A DNA stretch of 64,000 bases from Heterodera schachtii (lineage: Eukaryota; Nematoda; Chromadorea; Rhabditida; Heteroderidae). The number at the start of each line of letters is the position of its first letter. Within the stretch, counting starts at the first letter, position 1. The translations under genes were made by a program, and so were the position numbers. Below are positions 10,847 to 22,310 of the stretch, piece by piece. The DNA is taken from contig SIJG01000019.1 in NCBI GenBank assembly GCA_023374025.1, forward strand, positions 1,066,810 through 1,130,809, given 5' to 3'. A model generated the notes under the pieces. The model had not been told where the DNA came from. It did no database searches and was given only the letters and a program-made list of their open reading frames with translations.

Positions 10847-12259
10847 GCTTTTTTTTGCTACTTTTTTGAATAAAAAAGGCGCCAATAATTTTTTTTAATT
10901 TTGCTTCAAAAGATTAAAGACCTGCTCTCGAGCACTAATATGATGCATTAAACTTGGCGTAGTTTTGTGTTCGCGCAAATGCCGTTTAATTTTTTATAGC
11001 ACCATAATTTTAGAAACCATTTACTATATAAAAGCTTCAACACCTTTTCCCATATCATTCCAAAAACATTGTCCCATCACCGTTTATCCTTTTTACAATT
11101 GTTATATTATTTAATTTTTCACCAATACCTCCAAAAAAATCAAATTTTGGCGGTGCCACCCCCAATTTGGCGATATGTTTGTCCCGTCATGAAACCACAA
11201 TCGCTGGTGGTGACCGTCCCCGTCAGCCCAATTTCGTATTCCGTCAAATATGGGCTGTGATGTGTTGTTGTGTGTGTCTCCAACCCACCAAACACATTTC
11301 CTGTTCGCCGGTGTTACCCGCTCTCCACCAAATTTTACAGCTGCTGTCACACAAATTCTTTGCCTCCCCCTAAGCGTAGCGTAATTTACTCCCCTCGGGG
11401 GGGGGGGGGGGGGAAGTGCGGGAAATGGTCGCACAAACTTCCATTCCACAATAAATTCCAAAATCCCACCACAATCATATCGTCCAGCATCTCCGAGAAG
11501 TACTAGACGGCACTCGACCAAAATTTTAAATGTGCAGGATTCGCCGTTCTCGGTATCCGAATAGGGAAATTACCGGATTTTAAGGTTTCAGTCTCATTCA
11601 CTTTCTGGGGGTTTGTTATTTCTTCCGTGTTAATTTACCGATATGGTCGCGATTACCAGTAAGAATATGTCACTAAGAATTATAGTTAGAAACGAGAATT
11701 ATGGCACTTTAAACTTGGCGTACCAAACTGACACCGACACCGATCACAAATTTTTATGAGACCAAAAGCCAACAACAATTTAAAGTCGATCATTATTCCA
11801 AATCACTCTCATTAGACAAACTTTGGAATGCGCCATATTATTTTCCCATTTACTCCGTGCGTTTCTCCCGTTCGTTCGTCAATAATGATCATTTCCGATC
11901 ATTTTATTGCTCAATTGGTGTTTATTTTATAATCTTGAATTAAAAATGTTGCTCTGATTATTTCTTTTCTAATCAATTAAATTGGTAAGAGCGTTCGTTT
12001 TATTTATTTTCAGGGACATTAAAAATGTTATTGCTCTATTTAAGTGGATTTAAATTTATTTTATTTTTTCAATCCGTTTTTTGAAGAAAATATTCTATAT
12101 TAGAAAAATTTTATGAAACCTTTTTTATATAAAAAACTACAATTTGTCTCTAGCTGATATTAATTCTGCCAATTTTCATTGAAAAAAATCTCAAAAAATC
12201 AAATGAATTCAAAATGCCAGGGTAATACAGTTATCCAAAATAGAGGCATGACCCCCAAA
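10847..12259. other. unresolved region, GC-richer around 11130-11500
   Basis: A TATATAAAAG box lies near 11025. The stretch 11130-11500 is open on both strands and less AT-rich than its surroundings; on the minus strand it reads WVGDTHNNTSQPIFDG and LWFHDGTNISPNWG. That could be a secreted-protein exon, but no splice signals or family support it. A G-run lies at 11398-11413. From 11520 to 12259 nothing is recognised. Confidence 0.3.
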
Positions 12260-12449
12260 TCAGTGACAAATATCCCCTCTAAAAATGGACAATTGGAGAG
12301 CATTTTGTTCCCAACGTTTGCTCACTTGTATTTCTAAAAATAGTTTTAAAATTGATCGACCCCTTCTAAATCTCCCGGATGATTTCATTCTTTCATCCCA
12401 AAATCCTTTCTCCCCACCACTGACCGCCTCCCGAAATGGATGACAAAGC

Positions 12450-12930
12450 CGCGCCCAATTCCCCCCACCCCCCATAACGAAAGTGGGATGAATTGGGTGT
12501 AGCACAAGGTGAAGGAGGTCGCGCCGGTGCGGAAGGGCGGGGATGCGTGGCGCGACCTTGATTTGTCTTGCGCGAGTTCGTGGCGCGATGGTCGTCGTCA
12601 CATTGCGGGCGCGCGACCCGTGGGAGCGTCCGTCATTTAGACGAGCTCTGTCCACTACAACCGGCATGACGCCCGCCGGAGGAGGACAGCAACGACAACA
12701 AGAACAACAAGACAACAACCTGTACGAGAACTGGAACAACTGCAATGAATGCCGCCAATGCGGCGGTGCCGCCGCAAATTGTGGTGGCGGCTTTCGCGCG
12801 GGAAGGACGGACGTTAGCCGATTTTCACTGGACAATCATTGGAAATGGCGATGGGCGGAGGCGAGACGGGGAAAGCCGGATTTCGCCCAGGGGTACGCCC
12901 TTCTCCAATGAACCGCCGGCGGTCAGCAAA
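12450..12930. other. GC-rich island, possible exon, strand undecided
   Basis: About 480 bp of GC-rich sequence in an AT-rich setting. Long frames are open on both strands. The plus frame contains GGGQQRQQEQQDNN followed by CNECRQCGGAAANCGGG, a Gln-rich then Cys/Gly-rich run. The minus frame is Arg/Pro-rich, as expected of an antisense shadow. The plus strand is slightly favoured, but no signal peptide, donor or acceptor fixes a gene. Confidence 0.25.
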
Positions 12931-13290
12931 GTCACAATTTTTGTTGATTCCCCCATTATTATTTGGGATTATCTTTGCTTTCGCAGAAATGGGGCACATT
13001 AATCTACTTTTGACAATTTTTTAAAAAGAACGTGCTCGTTTAAGCAATAATTAACCTTAATCATTTACCCAATAACTCGCTAATTTTTTGTCGTTCATTG
13101 GTAACCTGATTTGGGGTTCTTCTCCTTCTTTTTTTAATTCAATTAGAGTAGAAATTTGGTGACCCACTGGCACAAAAAATAAACTTTTAAAAATGGGAGA
13201 TGCCTTCAAATTTTATTACAGATTTTCTTCTTGGATTTAAGTTTTGTTGTCTAATGGAAATAAAAATCACAAGTAATAATATATAATAAG

Positions 13291-13960
13291 TAGGGCTATA
13301 AATTATATGCTTTTGCATATTTTTTCTGCGCATATGCAATGAAGAAAGGGGCTCAAAAACAGCATTTCTGGTTAAATTTTTTGATTTGGTGAAGGTTTTT
13401 AGTGCATATAAAAGCATATTTTGGGAGTTTTCGGGAATAAATCCATATTTCGCCATTTTTGCCTTTTTAATCCATATTTAGGCCATTTTTAGCAAATTTT
13501 CACAAGAAAAATGCAAAAAAAAGAAAAGAAAATACACCCCCTAAGGATCGACTTTTTGAGAATTTTTATAAAATATACCCTTAAAAATAGAAATTTTGAA
13601 CTTTTAAGTGAATTTTGAAAAAAAAAATTTGTTCATACAAAAAATATAATTTTCTTTGCGCATAAAATAAAAATTCAAAAAAATTAAAAATTGCATATAT
13701 AAATTTTGAAATTCAAAATTTTTTTGCAATTGTCTAAAAAAAGCTCCTTAGCCATTGTTTTAGACTTTTAAAAGTCAATTCTGAATTTTTACACAATTTT
13801 TGGCGTTTTTTTGAGGGTTAAAAGCCATTTTTGGCAGTTTTTAAGGCATATTTTAGTGCATATTTGGGCATTTTTCGGGTTTTTAGGGCATATTTAAGGG
13901 TTTTTTAGTGCATATTTTATACGCATATTTGGCATTTTTTAGTGCATATGATTATTAATT
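13291..13960. mobile_element. GCATAT-word element F (right end decayed)
   Basis: Starts TAGGGCTATAAATTATATGC, a typical hAT-like end. The sequence is rich in GCATATTT words at both sides, but the expected inverse end is not preserved and no duplication is found. Boundaries on the right are approximate. Confidence 0.45.
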
Positions 13961-14054
13961 CGCCACATGACTGAAATATTTTAATTCCCATTTAATTTTT
14001 TATTTTTCCGCCCTATTCCATCAGTCTATTGGGTGAAATATATAGGGGGACTGG

Positions 14055-14174
14055 CTATATCCGGCGACGGATCATCTTCACCACAATTATCGTGTACATT
14101 GCGCGGCTGACACCAGCGAAATAAATCCACAAAAATTGTGGCGGAATGACCCAAATTTTTTGACGACAATCCAT
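14055..14174 (-). CDS. possible small single-span membrane peptide or exon
   Basis: On the minus strand an ATG at 14172-14174 opens 39 codons to a TAG at 14055-14057. The peptide has a hydrophobic stretch (IPPQFLWIYFAGV, then TIIVV) and ends KMIRRRI, resembling a membrane helix with a basic cytoplasmic tail. Base composition is less AT-rich than the flanks. It may instead be one exon of a larger receptor-like gene. No family is recognised. Confidence 0.25.
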   Translation of the reverse strand: MDCRQKIWVIPPQFLWIYFAGVSRAMYTIIVVKMIRRRI

Positions 14175-14965
14175 AGAAAAGTCAAGTCAAAAATGTAAAA
14201 TTTAATATGTTAAATTTTTAAGTTGACTTTTTTTCATTTATTTTTTATCCCAAAAATAATTTAAAATTCAATTATTAAACATTTAATTTCGATTTACTAA
14301 AATGAAATTGTAACCAATTCATTTTTTAGTACAAATCATAGAATAAATAATACATAAATTAAACTATAATAATTTGGGCATTTTCATTAAATCAATTAAT
14401 TAAATTTTATTTTTTTTAAATTTGAAAATAAAAAACAATTTTAGACAAAAAAATTGTTCTTCAAACCCATTTTATGGGAAAGGTCACATGTACAAACAAT
14501 GCAATAATACAACACAATTCTCTTTATTGGAGTACAATGTGTCGTTTTTCACTTCACTTCACCTCATCACAAATCCGCGTTCATTTTCGTCATCAAATTC
14601 TTTTCCTTTATTCGTCCAATTTGGTTGAGAATTTCGAAAAAACTGATCAATCGAATCATTACTTTAAACCATTTTAATTACTATTATTTTATTATTCGAA
14701 AATTAGCTAATTAATAAATTTACTACATTAAAAATTTATAATAATTAATGCGCGAGAATTCCTCTCTTTGTTTTACCGTGAAATGATTCCACGGATTTGT
14801 ACACTTATTTGGTGTAATTAAATGATCAAATTTAATTGCCCGGATTATTTCCTGGAAAAATTACATTTTTTATGACGCATATAAATTTTATTTACATAAA
14901 AAACACTTTCTAATTCAGCAATTAGTTCTGCATACATTTATTCATATTCAAATTTAATTGTAAAG
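14175..14965. other. intergenic, no gene seen
   Basis: AT-rich spacer between the minus-strand open frame at 14055 and the plus-strand gene that starts at 14966. It presumably includes the promoter of that gene; no clear motif is visible. Confidence 0.4.
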
Positions 14966-17900
14966 ATGTCAGCGACCGTTGTTTTGCCATCAATGCCAGC
15001 AAAATGCCCATTGCCGGTGCAAAGCATTCCTCGCGGCACTTCGGCATCCATTGAGGATCAAAACGGTACAAATTATAGAAAAATAAAATAATGGAAATGG
15101 TAATTTATTTGCTTACAATTAATTTGAACAACTTAAAATTCAATCTTTCGATCGCTGACTGACTTATGCTTTCAACAGGAAAAGCGTCACTTAAATATTT
15201 GTAAAGTTAAAATCGTTTTTACGGGGAAAATCACAGAATAATACAAAATTCCACTGAAGCATTTTTCTTGGCTTTTTGATAATAAAAAATAAATTATATT
15301 TGGTAATCGATTTTCTAAATTGGCCATAATTACTATTTAATAAACAATTAAAAATTAATTTCAATTATTGAATCAATGGTTACATAAATAATTAAAATTG
15401 ATTCAAACTTTTAAATTACATTTTCCAGGCAAATTGGTGGCCCATTGTGTGTTGGTCCAATGCACCAAGGGACAAGCGTATCTAATTGTCCAACAAATGG
15501 ACGCTGTTGTGGCACCAAAAGCGGTCACATTGTGTGTGCCAAACATGGACAAACCGTTTGACCTAAAAATCAGCACCATTTCGGTGAGTGCAAAATAATT
15601 AACGGTAATTGGAGTCAAAAAGAGACGTACGGTAATTACAAAATGTGCTAATTTACTTTGTAATATTGGCATGCCACAAATTTCAAGTCGGCTAGAGCGA
15701 AATATATAAAAATATTGCTCTTATTTTAACAATAAAAAATATTTACAGGATGTCCATCCAAACCGTATGCATATGCCAATGTATATCCAGGTAACTGTAT
15801 TTTAATAAGTTTTTTTATGTAAAATAACTACAATTTTGAATATATTTCTTATAAAAAAATTATTTTTTAATGTTTTTAATGAGTAGGTCCATTATAATCC
15901 GGAACAACGCTACCCATTGGAACATTTGGTGGATTTATTGGCCGAAACTGTGCTTGGCCGTTACAATTTTGAATTGCGCAAAAACTTGACAATCGATTTG
16001 TTCGATTCGGTATGTTAAAATCAAAATTTTTATTTTTATAAAATAAACTCATTGAAGTAGGGATGTAAAAAATTTTGTAAGAAAAATCGCGAAATATATG
16101 AAATATGTACTAAATCCTCCCAAAATATAAAAATATGTAAATAGCAATGCCACAAAAAGAACTAAACTTATCTATATGGTGTTTTTTTGACTTTTTTAAA
16201 AAAGAATAACAATTTTTAAATTAAAGAATTTAGTGGTGCAATTATTATTATTTTTTTAAAATTTTCATAAGAATTTTCTTTAATTCTAAAAACCTCAAAT
16301 ACGTATTAAAAATATGTACAATTAATCTGAATTATATCAGTTTATGTGTTTATATGAAAATTTAATACCTATTGGCATTTTAATTATCCATTTTTTGAAA
16401 GGCTGCGAATGCGGCAATCCGTGACGGTGCCGGATTCATTGTGTCGGATCGGCATCGTTTTCAGCAGATCAGCGTTGGCGCAAAACAGGCACGAGCAGTG
16501 CTGGCACCGACAAACGGTGAAAATGAATTGAAATTAAATGATAGTATTAAACAGATATTACAAATAAAAATTAATTTAAATTTTAAAAATATAATTGAAA
16601 AATAATTACCTATATTTGAAGATAAACCATTAGGAGAAGTTCTTATCGTTTGTTATCTTTTGGTTTCGTCGCAGCTGTAAAAAATCAAAGTTTCTTCAAT
16701 TTTTTATTTTTTTTTTTGCATTTTATAAGTCATAACCAAAATCAATGACTTTAAATTACAATTTTCACTTAAGCCATTAATTAATTTGTTCAAATTGCAC
16801 CTTATTTACCGCCAAAGTCGGAAAGTTAAAAAACAACGAAAACAAATTATTTATTCTTTTGGCAAATAATCGATTAGAAGAGACAAACGTTGAATTAGTG
16901 ATTGATGATTTGATTATTCGTTTACAAATTAAGTGAAATTCCGAATTCTGTTTGTTAGTTTTTTAAAAATATTGTTTCAGAAGTTTTGATTTCGCTTGTT
17001 TCTGATGATCATTCGGAACTGCTCAAATACGATGCATCACTGAGCAACCATCAACGAGCCGACTTTTTGAATTTTTTAATTAAAGGTAATTAATTATATT
17101 TAATAATTAAAGGTAATGAATAATAACATTAATATTAGCTCATTTCTTAAAAGTCAAAAATATTTTAATTTACTAAAATTATTTAAAAATTGAATTTTGA
17201 AATTGAAAAAAACTGTCAGTGAAAAAAAGAAGATAACTAATGAAAATATTAAAAAAATATTTTAATAATGAAATTCTTTTATGAAAATAACCAAAATTAA
17301 GAATGTAAAAATGTGCTGGTGGCCCATTGGAGTCCTGCGAAATTGGCGGCTGACGCTAAAGAAAAAGGCACGAACTCTTAAAAACACAACAAAAACAAAC
17401 AATTATTGGTCTTTTAAAAATAAAATAATTAAATTTAAATGATTCATTTATTTTTCAGACAAAGAAAATGAAAAAGAATCAGAGGGAAAAGCTGAACAAA
17501 AAGGCGAAAAAGAAGAAGCCGTTAACACTGTGGCGGGATATTTGGTAATTGAAAAAATATATAAAATATTATTTAATAGAAATTCATATATTATTTTAAT
17601 TATTATTTAAATTTTAATTTTATGCCTTATCTGAAACCTTTTTTTTAAATTTCATATACTTTTTTTACAGATTGCTTCATCTGAGCGCGTTCTGTGCCTT
17701 TATGCGGAAAATAGTAAAATTGCCGATTCTTTGTTGGCTGCTCACATTGACAGGAACAATCAGAAGGGAACGGTAAAAATTTAAATATAATTTTCAATCA
17801 TTTAATTAATATCGCGGTACTTGTACAGTTTACACCCCATAAATTTTTTTTTGTTTTTTGGGTTTTTAGTGATAAAAATGTGTTTCCAGGGGTATTCGGG

Positions 17901-18593
17901 GTCGCTGATCACGACTATTACATCCATTTCGTCTCGAAGCCCGGACCCAAATACGAACAAAACTAGAAATTTTCAAATTTCACATTTTTGTCTAAAAAAG
18001 ATTAAATGATTTTTTATTGAACAATGATGACTTGACACTTCGTTTCCGTGTGTCAAACAAAGTTTGAACCAAAATGTGAAATTCGAAATTTGAATTTTCG
18101 GCTTTTTTCGAGTTCGGGTCCGGGCTTCGGAATTGGACGAAATGGATATATTTTCATGGCTTTTGAAAATTAAAAAAGTTTTCCTATGGGGTATAAACTG
18201 TACAAGTACCTAATATCGCTAAAATTAGAATGTTTTTGTGAATCTGATCACAAATGGCATAATTTTGGGGATTCGAATAAAAACTTTCCTAAAATTTAAA
18301 ATTAAATAAATAACTATTTTCTTTATTTTTCCATTTTAAATATGCATTGAATTCATTTATTACATTTGACTAATGCTTATATTATTCTTTACCTTTGTTA
18401 AATAATACTTTTTTCTAAATATTTCTCATTATTTTTGATCAACTTTTGCTGCATTGCCACCAAATGGGACCATTTGCGTGCGCTCGCCACCCTCCGCACG
18501 CGGCCCATTTACCGTCGGCACACGCGCGTGGTGCCGTCCAACATCAAATATGAGAAGCTGTTCGCCATGAATGTTGGCATCAACATTTTCTGA
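14966..18593 (+). CDS. unrecognised ten-exon gene
   Basis: Exons inferred from splice sites and continuous frame: 14966-15065, 15429-15583, 15749-15790, 15887-16009, 16402-16516, 16981-17085, 17302-17367, 17459-17544, 17671-17772 and a last exon reaching the TGA at 18591-18593. The product is about 340 residues. It starts MSATVVLPSMPAKCPLP, without a signal peptide. Characteristic segments are KLVAHCVLVQCTKGQAYLIV, HYNPEQRYPLEHLVDLLAE, FIVSDRHRFQQISVG and, in exon 8, an acidic/basic linker (KENEKESEGKAEQKGEKEE). The C-terminus is Arg-rich (RTRPIYRRHTRVVP). No family is recognised. Exon 7 appears to use a GC donor (17368-17369). Intron 9 carries a 395-bp foldback transposon and has no AG between about 18230 and the last exon, so the final junction is uncertain. 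Confidence 0.65.
16058..16330. mobile_element. TATGTA-word element left end, in intron 4
   Basis: Begins TAGGGATGTAAAAAATTTTG and continues with GAAATATATGAAATATGTAC words that match the elements at 23221 and 23681. The inverse end is missing, so this is a truncated copy. Confidence 0.4.
17816..18210. mobile_element. Mutator-like foldback MITE in intron 9
   Basis: A 395-bp element. Ends GGTACTTGTACAGTTTACAC and the inverse of GTATAAACTGTACAAGTACC form about 25-bp near-perfect inverted repeats. A 9-bp duplication TAATATCGC is exact (17807-17815, 18211-18219). The arms continue inward: GAAGCCCGGACCCAAATACG on one side pairs with CGAGTTCGGGTCCGGGCTTC on the other, so the whole element could fold on itself. 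A 9-bp duplication is typical of Mutator-like elements. There is no coding frame. Confidence 0.85.
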
Positions 18594-19487
18594 ACTTGCG
18601 CAAAAAAGAGGGTGATCGGAACAGCAGAGATTTGATTGAACAATGAAAAAATGGATTTATTAGATTATCAAATGAACAAAGTAAAGTGATCAGAAAATTT
18701 TTTATTTTAAATTATAAATGGGTGGAACGCTTCAAATAATTCTTTGAAATGCAAATAAAACAAAGAAAGAGAGAAAGAGAGATAAATATCAGACAAACTG
18801 TTTTTATGAAATTTAATTGCTATTAAAAAAATTGAAAACATCAACATAAAATAAAAATTGTAATTCAAAATTAATATTACATTTCTTAATCATTTAAAAT
18901 TGAGCAAAATTGGACAGAGATAATAAACAGAAAATTAGTTTATTTCATCGCATTTGTTGATTTTTTTCAACTTAAATACATAAATAACAACGGGTATCAT
19001 TTAAAAATTAATTAATTAACAAAAGAAATTTTTCCGGCCCGCATTCGATTACGAAAGAAAATAGTGAAAGTTACGTAATTTGTAATTTTTTCAACTGGCT
19101 CGGACCAGACGCTGATTCGGTATAGAAATTGCCTGTAATTCCTGGGTTTTCAGACTAATCGAATCAAATGAAAATATTAAGGAAGATCTTTTCCTTGAAT
19201 ATTTCAACCCGATAATTCTAATAATTATTAATATCTAGTTTTGATTTAGAACATAAAAAAAAAGTCAGTCATTATTTTTTATGTTAAAAAACGGAAAAAT
19301 ATAATTAATAAATAAACACCAAATATTTTTTCTTCAAAACCCGCATAATTTTGTTTGAAATGTGAAATTTGCTGATTCATTTGCTTACAAAATTTATTCA
19401 AAACCCATTTATTAAACCAATTAACACAAAATAATTTTAAATTTTGTACTCCTTCCAATTCTCTTCACCCTTCTGCATATCATTCAT
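18594..19487. other. intergenic between convergent genes
   Basis: AT-rich spacer holding the 3' ends of two convergent genes. GAATAAA-like poly(A) words are frequent and therefore not diagnostic. No coding is seen. Confidence 0.5.
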
Positions 19488-19973
19488 TCATTCTTCCGTC
19501 TCCTCGCCTTTGGTAATGTTTGTCAAATCAAATGAAGGCAGTGAAATGGCGTCGGGGATTGGCACGGAAATGTTAAGCCATTTCACAGCAGCACCATTTT
19601 CATCGTTCTTGGCAATTAAATTAAATTATTTTACCACATAAATTCTGAACCCGAATTTTTATAAACAAAAAAAAAAGTGCCAACCTTGGCCTTAGGGCAT
19701 ATGTCGATGCACAAGACGACAAAGCACAATTTATAGCAACCTTTTTCATTGGTCTTGACAGATGGGACAGCAGGTTCGACTTCAGGGACAGCAGGTTCGA
19801 CTTCAGGGACAGCAGGTTCGACTTCAGGAGGTTCGACTTGGACAGGCTTAAAAGAGGAAAAAAATACAATTAAATGCATTTTCAGAAATGACCACAGTCG
19901 GGTGGGGCTTAGAAACAGTGGTGGAGGCACAGATGAGCACCAAAGCGAGGCTGGCGAAGAAAAAAGAACGCAT
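19488..19973 (-). CDS. small secreted protein with VEPAVPE repeats and a four-cysteine cluster
   Basis: Three minus-strand exons: 19893-19973 (ATG at 19971-19973), 19685-19846 and 19488-19607 (TGA at 19488-19490). Introns are 46 and 77 bp, and the joined 363 bases are exactly in frame for 120 residues. The N-terminus MRSFFFASLALVLICAS is a clear signal peptide. Residues 28-52 hold 7-residue VEPAVPE repeats encoded by a 21-bp tandem repeat. Next comes a cysteine cluster spaced C-x3-C-x5-C-x3-C (CYKLCFVVLCIDICPKAK), then an acidic tail ending ITKGEETEE with one NIS and one NIT glycosylation site. No family is recognised. Small size, secretion, repeats and clustered cysteines are typical of nematode secreted effectors or venom-like peptides, but that role is inference only. 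The third acceptor (gccaag) is weak. Confidence 0.7.
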
Positions 19974-20009
19974 TTTGGGAGTTTTAAATGCTTAAAAATT
20001 GAAAATTTG

Positions 20010-20309
20010 AATGCTTTTAGAGTTTTCAATGATTAAAATTTGAAAATTTGAATGCTTTTAGAGTTTTCAATGATTAAAATTTGAAAATTTAAATGCTTTT
20101 AGAGTTTTCAATGATTAAAATTTGAAAATTTGAATGCTTTTAGAGTTTTCAATGATTAAAATTTGAAAATTTGAATGCTTTTAGAGTTTTCAATGATTAA
20201 AATTTGAAAATTTGAATGCTTTTAGAGTTTTCAATGATTAAAATTTGAAAATTTGAATGCTTTTAGAGTTTTCAATGATTAAAATTTGAAAATTTGAATG
20301 CTTTTGGCT
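20010..20309. repeat. 41-bp minisatellite
   Basis: Seven full copies plus a partial one of a 41-bp unit starting AATGCTTTTAGAGTTTTCAA. Copies are almost identical. The array begins 37 bp upstream of the start codon of the secreted-protein gene, so it occupies that gene's promoter region. Confidence 0.95.
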
Positions 20310-20676
20310 GTTTTATTTTTCATTTTTATAGTCTCACATTTGCTTCCAAATACATTCTTTGAATATAAATTCGACATTTGTTTTTTGGAAAAAGCATTTG
20401 AAAATGTCAAAAATTATTACATTTAAAACATTGGGAAATAATGAAAACGAAAAAGAAAGTGGGCTGAATTAATTTTTCATTTAATATTAAAGGTGTGACA
20501 AAACGGCAGAAAAACGCGAAAAAATTATTTTTCAAAAACAATTTAATTTATTTTAATTTAATTGTCAAATATAATTAAAATTTTCAGATTTTCAATACTT
20601 TTAAAATAGCAGTGGCTCTCTCGACAATTAAAATTTCGCTAAGTGATTTTCTTTATTTAAATCTCTCAATTTTTCA

Positions 20677-20893
20677 ATGTGTTTTCTTCAAATTGCCCTT
20701 TGAATGGTGGGGCTACGACTTGAATATAAAAAGTTATACTTGTTTGAATTTTTATGATTGTAAAAAATTACTATTTTTACCGTATTTCAAGAGAAAATGA
20801 TCATTTTTGTGCTGATCAATTATTCAACCAAGTATAACTTTTTATATTCATGTCGTAGCCCCACCATTCAAAAGGCAATTCGGAAGAGAATTT
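20677..20893. repeat. inverted-repeat hairpin element
   Basis: Arms of about 60 bp pair: GAATGGTGGGGCTACGACTT near 20701 and the inverse of GTCGTAGCCCCACCATTC near 20858, with about 85 bp between. The remaining arm bases also match, with few mismatches. No target duplication is obvious; probably a small foldback element. Confidence 0.7.
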
Positions 20894-21253
20894 TATGCTC
20901 TTTCCAAAAGCGTACTCATTTTCACTAAAAAAAAATTTTCCCAACCCCCTAGGAATTTTTTTCGAAAATTTCCCTGATTTTCAGTGTATTTTAGGGTGTC
21001 CCGATCACTATGAAGGAATGATCTGATCAAGTTGGTGTAAAAGACTTTTTTGTTCAGCATCAAATGATACATTAGCAGGAATTATTTCAGATTTTTAAGA
21101 GCCTTTTGAAATAGTTTTTAAATGTGTTCAAAGACTTTTTTCCGCCATAATTTTGACCATCTCTGACTTCGTTGACCATATCACAACCATTCTTTTTTTG
21201 ATCCGGGATTTTTTGGTGTTGATATGAAGTCGATATATGGGACTAATAAATAC
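20894..21253. other. intergenic, no gene seen
   Basis: AT-rich spacer. No coding, repeat pair or RNA gene recognised. Confidence 0.4.
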
Positions 21254-22296
21254 TAGAGATGCGCCGTGACTGAAAAAACCCGTGAACCGTGAAACGTGAC
21301 CGTGAATTGACCCCGTGAATCGTGACCGTGACCGTGAATTGGTACCGTGAATCGTGACCGTGACTGTGATCCAAAAAACCCGTGAAATTCCCGGTTTTCG
21401 TGACCGTGACCGTGAATTTTTTTTAGTTAAATTTTTCCCCGTCGGCGAATTTTTTGTTTTTACACTGTCTTTTTTGTGGTAAAATTTCCAAAAAATGTTG
21501 GAAACAGGGTATCCAGCAGGGACGGCGAATTTTTAAAAATTTGAGTGCAATTTATGCACAGATTTTGTACAAAATGGCCAAATTTTGCGAATTTGCCAAT
21601 TTTTATAAAATAATAAATTTTTGTAGTCAGGCGGTGCCGGTAGGCGCGCCAGGGGGAAAAATCTAAAATTTGATTGCAATTTGTTAACAGATTTTTTCGT
21701 AAAACGAGCCAAAAATGAGAACCATAAAAAATTGGTCTCGAGTCTCGGGTCAAGTCTCGGTCTCGAGCCTCGAAAAATTTTTGGTCTCCAACAGCACTAC
21801 CATTGGCACGCGCGGAGCGCCCATAATTTGCATATTTCTGTTTTTCATCTATAAGATATTTTGCCCAATTTAGTAAGAAAAATAAGGGTTATAGTGGACA
21901 ATATTTGAAAATTTTTTGGGATTTGTTAATTGCTTTTGCCCAAAATAACCTAATTTCGAGCGAGTTTTAAAGAAATTTAATGAGTTTTTATTTAAATGGG
22001 GTTACCCTTGAAACTTACTTTTTATTTGTTTTCGCACAATATTGGTTGTTGACTTTGTTCAAAAAGTTTCAGGAATAGAGATTGGGCCGGCGGTGCCGAT
22101 AGGCGCCGCCGGGGAAATTTTTGAAAATTTTGCTCTGTTTCTTACCAAAAATTTCCCAAAAAATGACCAAATGTCTCTTTGAAAACAATATGTAATTCGT
22201 AAATTTTCGATTTTATCCAGTGTAAATTTTTCACGGAATAACCGTGAATTGGTACCCTGAATCGTGACCGTGACCGTGATTCACGGCGCATCTCTA
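21254..22296. mobile_element. hAT-like MITE G (CGTGAC termini)
   Basis: Ends TAGAGATGCGCCGTGA and TCACGGCGCATCTCTA are inverted repeats, and both sides carry tandem CGTGAC words. The interior has two cassettes (palindromes near 21629-21652 and at 22087-22112) plus a partial arm at 21530-21590. Near 21735-21797 there is a TCTCGAG-word fragment ending AACAGCACTA, a piece of another family. The flanks (ATAAATAC and CTGTCCAC) do not match, so the element may be recombined or one flank rearranged. Confidence 0.75.
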
Positions 22297-22310
22297 CTGT
22301 CCACCAATCG

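Noticed and set aside
11111..11521. C-type lectin-like gene on the minus strand
   Set aside because: A few Trp/Asp/Asn words look lectin-like, but the cysteine pattern is missing and no splice signals or start support it.
19749..20036. Plus-strand frame with GTAGSTSGTAGSTS repeats
   Set aside because: It is the antisense of the 21-bp repeat that encodes VEPAVPE in the spliced minus-strand gene, which has a signal peptide and consistent splice sites.
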